Below, piece after piece: positions 58,264 to 64,000 of a DNA stretch of 64,000 nt. The notes under the pieces are model-generated. The model was not told the origin of the DNA, searched no databases, and saw nothing but the letters and a program-made list of their open reading frames with translations. Positions within the stretch are counted from its first letter, which is position 1; each line of letters starts with the position of its first letter. A program made the translations under genes and the position numbers. Origin of the DNA: Cheiracanthium punctorium (Eukaryota > Arthropoda > Arachnida > Araneae > Cheiracanthiidae); NCBI GenBank assembly GCA_038373885.1, contig JAWZYV010013274.1, forward strand, positions 682,001-746,000, written 5' to 3'.

Positions 58264-59282
58264 GCCATCCACTTCCTTGGGACTGTGTTTGCCTATGGTG
58301 ATTATTTGCGGCTTGTTTTCAGACTTGTAACATTTTTATTAAAAATATTTTTTATGTATAACTGCACTATCCTTTTTATTTGGTCCCAATTTATAAATAA
58401 ATATTGTTTCAAAATTATTTCAATATGGTTGTAGCAATTCAAAACTAAACGGAAAAGAAATAGAAAATGCACCCATCTCGAACATAAAACGACAGTTAAA
58501 ATGTTTTGTTTCATTGACATCATTTGAGATTTTTAATAAATTATGAATCATCACAGGACACTATATAAATAAAAATGTATATACATATATATGTATATTT
58601 TTCTTTTTCATTTATTTAATGGGCAAAAGTATACTAAATAAATATGTATATATATTTGTTTAAAAGTGTATTTCAATAAGTATATGGAATAATTCGAGTT
58701 TATTTGTCTTTACTCCGACTGAATCCCATGCAGAGTATTATAAAAACAGATGTATAAGAATAATTTATTTTCTGTCAGGTGCTTTATACTTAAAACATCT
58801 ATCTATGTACTTACTTTTGTACTTTTCTCCAGCTTAAAAATATTGTCCAGGAAGAGCTCTTTTCTTCTTCGTTTCTCTAGTCCTGTAGTGGTCCATAAAC
58901 AAGCCTTTCTGGCTACTATTCTAATTAAGTTTTTGTCAATATTACATTTTTATATATTGATTTACACCGTGGACTACAATGCCTTTCCCTTTTCCAAAAA
59001 TGATAACCACACTTTCTCTTCTGAAATCGTTCTGCTTATGATATACCTGGCGAGAGAAATCCGTTTATACTATATCAACAACAACTTCAACATATTTTGA
59101 GAACAAGATGATTTTTCGCTTCAATCTCGGAAAAATTTAAGATAAAACTTTTTTGACAACTTTCCATCTCTTGCTTCAGGCGTGCTAACAAGAAAAATCC
59201 CCTTGATCTGTATACTTTGGTTACGGTGGTTTAAATCTTATTCAGAGCCATAATATGAGACGAATATTTTTTTTTCCCTTAC

Positions 59283-59459
59283 CAGCTGAAAACAGATTCA
59301 AATTTCTCTGCCTGTTCATGTTCGGTGATTGCCTTCATGTTTTTCAATGAGTTGTTCCCTTTCTTTTCCTCACTGATGTTGCTTACTCTTTGTTCGTCTT
59401 ATTTTTTTGCATGTTAAATTTATTTCTGGCGCTTGAAAGGATAGAAAGCTCCATTTACG
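59283..59459 (-). pseudogene. Exon-like segment, copy 2 (broken)
   Basis: The donor side is good (CAGCTG then GTAAGG) and the end reads NNSLKNMKAITEHEQAEKFE, matching copy 1. One A fewer near the acceptor, and a TAA in the middle, put this copy out of frame. The encoded core MKAI-EHEQ is kept although the frame is lost, consistent with recent decay. Confidence 0.4.
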
Positions 59460-59999
59460 CTCAAAGAAAAAGTTTGTTTTTAAAGTCACGTAATCTTCTT
59501 CGAGTTCTGGCTGTTTGTGATTGGATAAAGAGTTGGGGAGGGGGGAAGGGAAGAAAGTGGCATTTCTTCGAAGAAATATTGTAAGTAATCAGTGTTGGTA
59601 AATAAAAAAAAAGTGTTTTACATATTTGAACCGCGTATATAGAAAATCGATAATTATTTTGTAGCAGAGAAATTTAGTCGAACCAGAGTAATTAAGAATA
59701 AAAATATCCTAATGAATGATTGGAGAGGTTTAATTATAAATTTATGCACATATACAAGCACATTGTACCAAAATATCTTGTTCGCAACTAAGAATTTTCA
59801 AAAAGCTTTTAAACTTCTTTAAAAAAAATAGGCATAAAACATGCTCTATAACTGCTACTGCTGTTGTGTTAAGGGAAAGTTATACGAAGGTTATTTGCCT
59901 TAGGACGGGGGAAGAGGTTATTCGGGGGGGGGGAATTTAAGGGTACGCATTCACGGTTATGTACGTATTTACATTTCATCTGGATAAAACTGCAGGCCG

Positions 60000-60115
60000 T
60001 TAGACAGACCGCCGTGATTTAGGCAACTATCCTAGACCTTCAGACTTCAGCCATTCACCAGTGTTCTGTGTCTTATACAATTAGGCCATTGGTGGGCCTC
60101 CAGACTCTGTGACTG
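60000..60115 (-). repeat. tRNA-derived SINE, copy 3
   Basis: On the minus strand, CCAATGGCCTAATTGTATAA followed by GACACAGAAC matches the A-box region of copies 1 and 2, and AACGGCCTGCAGTTTT the distal block. The B-box is decayed (GGTCTAGGATAG). Confidence 0.6.
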
Positions 60116-60797
60116 AAAAGTATTTCATAAAATTGCTTCTATCTCTCTATTTTATATCTGATATCCCTAAAACATTGAAAATAAACACCAAGAACCTTTT
60201 ATTCATAAGCTACTTATAGATTATCTCAGATAGTTTTATAATTTAGTATCTCTTAAATATTACATGCACACAGAAAATAGGAAAACAGAAAAAAATATGG
60301 TTAAATGAAAATTGCATAACATTATTGGTTTTTACAGGGTTACTTAACACAAACTTATTTTAATATTAATTACTTTTATTTATGTACCGTGGGCATGTTA
60401 AAAGAAGAGTATGCATTTCTCTGTATAAAGCAGATGAACTTTCGAAGTGATTTTGTAACATGTTCCGCTAGATATCCATAGGTATTCATTGAGAATTTGG
60501 TCAATATACTGCCATCGGCAGACCTCTTTTCAGACTTGGAATTTGAGTAATTTGAAGGTCACAAAAGGGTATGTTTCAACGTAACTAAAAGTCTGCTTCA
60601 TTTAATTTTGTTACACATATTTTAATTCTATTTACAGTTTGAGCTCAAATATCAGTCATATTACTACATAGCATGTTCAGTCCCAATAAAACTTTTTGCC
60701 GTTGTTTACGATTGCATGTTTGTGAACTCAAATAAGGTAAAAATAAGCACTGTTTATAATTAATTGTTTATAGGCACTAAAGTTATAATAGCACCAT

Positions 60798-60852
60798 TTA
60801 GAAGTGTCGAATTCCTGATGGCACTCGTCCATCAGGAATTCGTCACTTCTAA
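60798..60852. other. 24-bp-stem hairpin
   Basis: Arms 60798-60821 and 60829-60852 pair over 24 bases with one mismatch around a 7-nt loop (CACTCGT). No target duplication is evident. Confidence 0.75.
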
Positions 60853-61760
60853 GTCTCAAAGTTTGGCCATTTTGCTGTACAAGCACCTAGGAAGTGGCCA
60901 GAATTGACTACTATAAAATGACGAGCGACCGCCCTCCCCTCCCTAGCACCCAAGTGCCAGCCTGGAACCCAGACGCAAGGTGCAATAGAATGCTTCGCTA
61001 TCTACTACAAATTTTGGGTGGCCCATTCATAATTGCAAACGTTATAATTGCAAACGTAATAATTCGTGCAACAATTTACATAGTCACTTTAAAAAGTCGT
61101 GAATATATTGATCAAAATTGTTAATTAAGAATAATTTTTACACTCCTATCATTTGTTTATTTTAAGTAAAGCACTGTTTATAATTACCATTAATTTTGGT
61201 GACGTTCAGTTTGGTGTTTTGAAGTGACTTAATTTTTCTAATGCTGGCATATTAATTCTCTTCAGAAAAAATAAGCTCTATGAAACATTTTACATTATTC
61301 AGTATTTTGGCAGTAATTTTTAAATTAAAAAATTAATCAACACTGTGTATTAGATGTAGAACTTATAAAAATGTATTCATATGCATTATTAATTTTCTTA
61401 TTTAAAAGGATTGCAAAAAAATGAACCGAAAGTCTTCACAATCAAATGTACAAGAATGTAATAATTTTTATCTGTATCGCTATAGATTAATTAGCTATGT
61501 AAAAAACATAATTAGTCTTACTTATAAAAATATTTTCTTTCCAGTAATATATGATTTATTAACAGTACATTTTCGTTTATTTTCATCATTCATTTTCATT
61601 TCGTTCATTTGCATTATTTAGGTACATTTTCGTTTGAAGAATGCCAATAATTCTTTTTTTAATTTGTTTTTCGTTCTCACTTCATCAATGAATCGTTCTT
61701 AGTACTTCAGAAAAGTAACAATCATTTAATAACGGAATTTCTATCAGAAGTGTGTTTTTA

Positions 61761-61839
61761 TAAAATACTCATACATGCATGTTCCCTCCTCTAATTTTCT
61801 CTGGATTAGAGGAGGGAACATGCATGTGTGAGTATTTTA
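61761..61839. other. 35-bp-stem hairpin
   Basis: Arms 61761-61795 and 61805-61839 pair along all 35 positions, with one pair G-U type if transcribed, around a 9-nt loop. Stem sequence includes ATGCATGTTCCCTCCTCTAA. Such near-perfect arms imply recent origin or selection. Confidence 0.85.
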
Positions 61840-62269
61840 AGTTTCGGTTTTAGGATATTTGTTTATTACTTTCGGGTGATAGCTACATCTCTACCCTTCA
61901 GTGTCAAGCCGAAAACACTTCAAAGTATATTATGTTTTCAACTTTTCACAAAATACAATGTGGAAACAATTTAAAACAATATTTGCCCCGGTATTTTTAC
62001 TTATGCTCTTAAACTCCGCCTTTTAAAATCACAGTACTTCTGTTAATACAATAAATCTGTTCATGCTATGCGAACAACTTTAATATATTTTCAAAGCAGA
62101 CAGATTTCAACTTCAAACTTAAAATTTAAGGTAAAACTTATTCAGAAATTTTCCCTCGCTGGCTCCAGGCATGTTAACAAAAAAAGCACATATTTTATAT
62201 TGGACAGTTTGGTTAGGGTAGTTTCAAACTTATTCAAGCAGCATATTCCTTGATTTTTTTTCCAGTGGC

Positions 62270-62321
62270 TAAAAATAGATTCAAATTTCTTTTGCCGTTC
62301 AAGCTCGGCAATCGCTCCCAT

Positions 62322-62358
<37 letters not shown>

Positions 62359-62480
62359 TTTCATTTTTTTTTTCACCCGTACACTCTTGCTGCTTCTTTT
62401 TCATTCTCCTATTTTGCATGTTAAATTCAAATTTGCTGCCTGAGATGAAAAGAAGTTTCTTTGCACCCAGAGTAAAATTT
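62270..62480 (-). pseudogene. Exon-like segment, copy 3 (broken by poly(A))
   Basis: NMQNRRMKKKQQ and then, after a run of about 30 A on the minus strand (62323-62353 T-run) and a frame change, a MGAIAELERQKKFESIF piece match copy 1. The donor GT has become GA. This is the source of a spurious 117-codon poly-lysine ORF. Confidence 0.4.
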
Positions 62481-62720
62481 CGAGTCGAAAGGAAGTAGTC
62501 TTTCTCGAGTTCTGTTTGATTATAATTAGATGAAGTGTGTACGTGTTTGAAGTGTTCGGGAAAAGGGTAAAAAGTAGTATGATTCAAAAACTTTCAAATA
62601 ACAATTGAAATTATTGTAAAATCTGAATGAAACGTTAAAATTATTATTTTTGTTTTGTTTTGTAATGTGCAGAGAATTAAGTTCAAAATAGAAACATACA
62701 TTTTGGCGTAGAATTTTTTT

Positions 62721-62925
62721 AAACAATTAAATAACACACAATCAATTTTTTTTTACAATTTAACAATTTACAACCTTTTTAGCAAGATATTTTTTATCGT
62801 TTGTGACTTAACGATGTTTATTTAAACAATTAAATAGCACACAAACATTTTATTTTACAATTTAACAATTTCAACCTTTTTAGCGAGATACTTTTATCGT
62901 TTGTAACTTAATAATGTCAAGACAC
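62721..62925. repeat. Two-copy tandem duplication, 103-bp unit
   Basis: AAACAATTAAATARCACACA starts each unit (62721 and 62824), and TACAATTTAACAATTT, AACCTTTTTAGC and TTTATCGTTTGT follow in both. Confidence 0.85.
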
Positions 62926-63192
62926 TATTACACTTTTGCTAAGAATTATAATCGCAGAATTAACAAGGTATTTCAATAAATGCCCAAGCAGTTTTCTACA
63001 CAGTTTTAAAAGTTTTTTTATACCATTAAGAAAGAATATTTCAGATAACTTGAATTTATAGTCTCTTTATAATTGGAATTTTGATGACCTATGTGCCTTA
63101 TTCATAAAATAGTCATATTCACCATCTTCTTCAGGATACATCATCTTCTTCAAGATCTCTGTCTCCTTTGTAGTCAATGTTTAATGGAAATA

Positions 63193-63776
63193 CAGGGTGA
63201 TCAAAAAGTCCCTAGAAACATTACAAATTCATTAAAAGAGACCAAATAATGATAAAAAATTTTGATTTGTAAAAATAGGTTTAGAGGTTCATCTTATTTT
63301 TCTTATGACAAGAAAGGTTCTAGTTCCAAATGTCACCGATGGGTGGCGTTGACATGCACAATTCGAAGCAAGTTTCCAATTTAAAAAATTTCAAATTCTT
63401 TCATCTAATCCATGCAAACCTCAATTTTGTATTTTTATTTGTTCTTTTTTGTGAATTTTTTAACTTTGTTGCACTCAGGGTGCGTCAAAAACTCGTGTAA
63501 ACTTCAAAAATTCATTGAAAAGAGCAAATCATGATACAAAATTGCAGTTTGCATGAAAAGGATTAGAGAGATTTCGGATTTTTTAAATTAGAAACTTGCT
63601 TCCCATTGTGTATGTCAACACCAGCTATCAGTAACATTTGAAACTGCAAACTTTCTTGTCATTAAAAAAAGTCTTATCACACTCTAGACCTATTTGTGCA
63701 AACCGCAATTTTCTCTCATTATTTGTTCTATTTTAATGTATTTTTAAAGTTTCTACCGACTTTTTGATCACCCCGT
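63193..63776. mobile_element. Four-arm fold-back element, 584 bp
   Basis: Outer arms of about 100 bp start CAGGGTGATCAAAAAGTC on the left and GGGGTGATCAAAAAGTC read inward on the right; TA lies at or near both ends. An inner pair of arms (GAAGCAAGTTTCCAATTTAA and partner) meets at a centre that again looks like two termini back to back. Half of it recurs at 35981-36225. It is non-coding; the TA and the terminal form suggest a Tc1/mariner-type non-autonomous element. Confidence 0.75.
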
Positions 63777-64000
63777 TATGTGCTATTGAGTGGAAAAATA
63801 AAATAAAATTATTCACCTTCAAAGGAATATGTTCATACTCAAATATAAAGAAAAAAATCGCATGGCTAGTTTCAGGCATGCAAACAAGAAAAATCCCCTT
63901 ACAGTGAATATTTTGGTTAAGTTGATTTAAATCTTGTTTTTCAAATAGCAATTGAGTTTTTTTTTTCTACCAGTTCGAAGTATATCCAGTATTTGTTAAT

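Larger units (their letters stand above)
55960..64000 (-). repeat. Array of about 3-kb-spaced repeats carrying an exon-like segment
   Basis: Four related segments lie at about 55990-56580, 59065-59640, 62050-62620 and 63850 to the window edge, all in the same orientation. Each contains, reading on plus, CAACTTTAATATATTTT or a variant, CTGGCTTCAGGCATRTTAA, TTTTGGTTACGATGGTTTAA, an ACCAGCTGAA-like junction, GTTCAGCGATTGCTTTCATG, TTTTGCATG-TAA and AAAGTCACGTA. Spacing of the first three is about 3.0 kb. Between them lie other inserts (a non-LTR fragment, hairpins). Conservation outside the putative exon is also clear, so the copies are fairly recent duplicates. Confidence 0.65.

Noticed and set aside
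62234..62587. 117-codon minus-strand ORF as an intact gene
   Set aside because: The lysine run comes from a poly(A) tract and the frame changes relative to the other repeat copies; kept only as a broken exon-like segment.

Overview
The window is A+T-rich, non-coding eukaryotic DNA that behaves as a transposon graveyard. I found no host protein gene I can support. The only long ORF that reads as a protein end to end is a Tc1-type transposase (32123-33151); everything else recognisable is a transposon, a transposon fragment, a SINE, a fold-back or a tandem repeat. The mix (Tc1, mariner and a Tc1-related helix-turn-helix family, hAT-type ends, Helitrons of the arthropod type, an RNase H-bearing non-LTR element, tRNA- and 5S-derived SINEs) suggests an arthropod, most likely an arachnid such as a spider. 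That placement is inference from general familiarity, not from a search.

Layout. 1-2034: a degenerate terminal-inverted-repeat (TIR) element (781-1840) carrying a MITE with a 6-bp target duplication. 2035-17898: a five-level nest of elements, most junctions readable to the base. An 8-bp-duplication TIR element (2035-17898) is split by a 15.5-kb composite Helitron (2265-17724). The Helitron is split by an 11.6-kb TA-flanked, CACTA-like element (4330-15926). That element holds a hAT deletion derivative (14046-15033), which itself holds a PIF-like MITE (14196-14414). 17.9-25.1 kb: a tRNA-Glu-derived SINE, a large fold-back, a dead Tc1 element with a fold-back inside its transposase, a second copy of the outermost element, a long-TIR element with a nested MITE, and a small MITE. 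25.1-30.4 kb: mostly unrecognised sequence with a 42-bp perfect palindrome and a 5S rRNA-derived SINE. 30.4-33.6 kb: a long-TIR element hosting the best-preserved transposon here, a 1505-bp Tc1 element with perfect 27-bp TIRs whose third catalytic residue is lysine instead of glutamate. 33.6-40.3 kb: largely featureless. 40315-41452: a minus-strand Helitron made mostly of tandem repeats. 45.2-50.8 kb: a degenerate tandem array, two SINEs, several fold-back MITEs and an 821-bp long-TIR element retaining a helix-turn-helix exon. 54.7-64.0 kb: a tandem duplication, then a 3-kb-spaced array of repeats that each carry an exon-like minus-strand segment, plus a 5'-truncated non-LTR element, two strong hairpins and a large fold-back.

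No genes act together as a pathway. What the region records is insertion order: many insertions can be dated relative to each other because one sits inside another or because an uninterrupted copy of the target exists elsewhere in the window. Stretches where I see nothing are listed as such. Similarity statements are by-eye alignments; no database search was possible.
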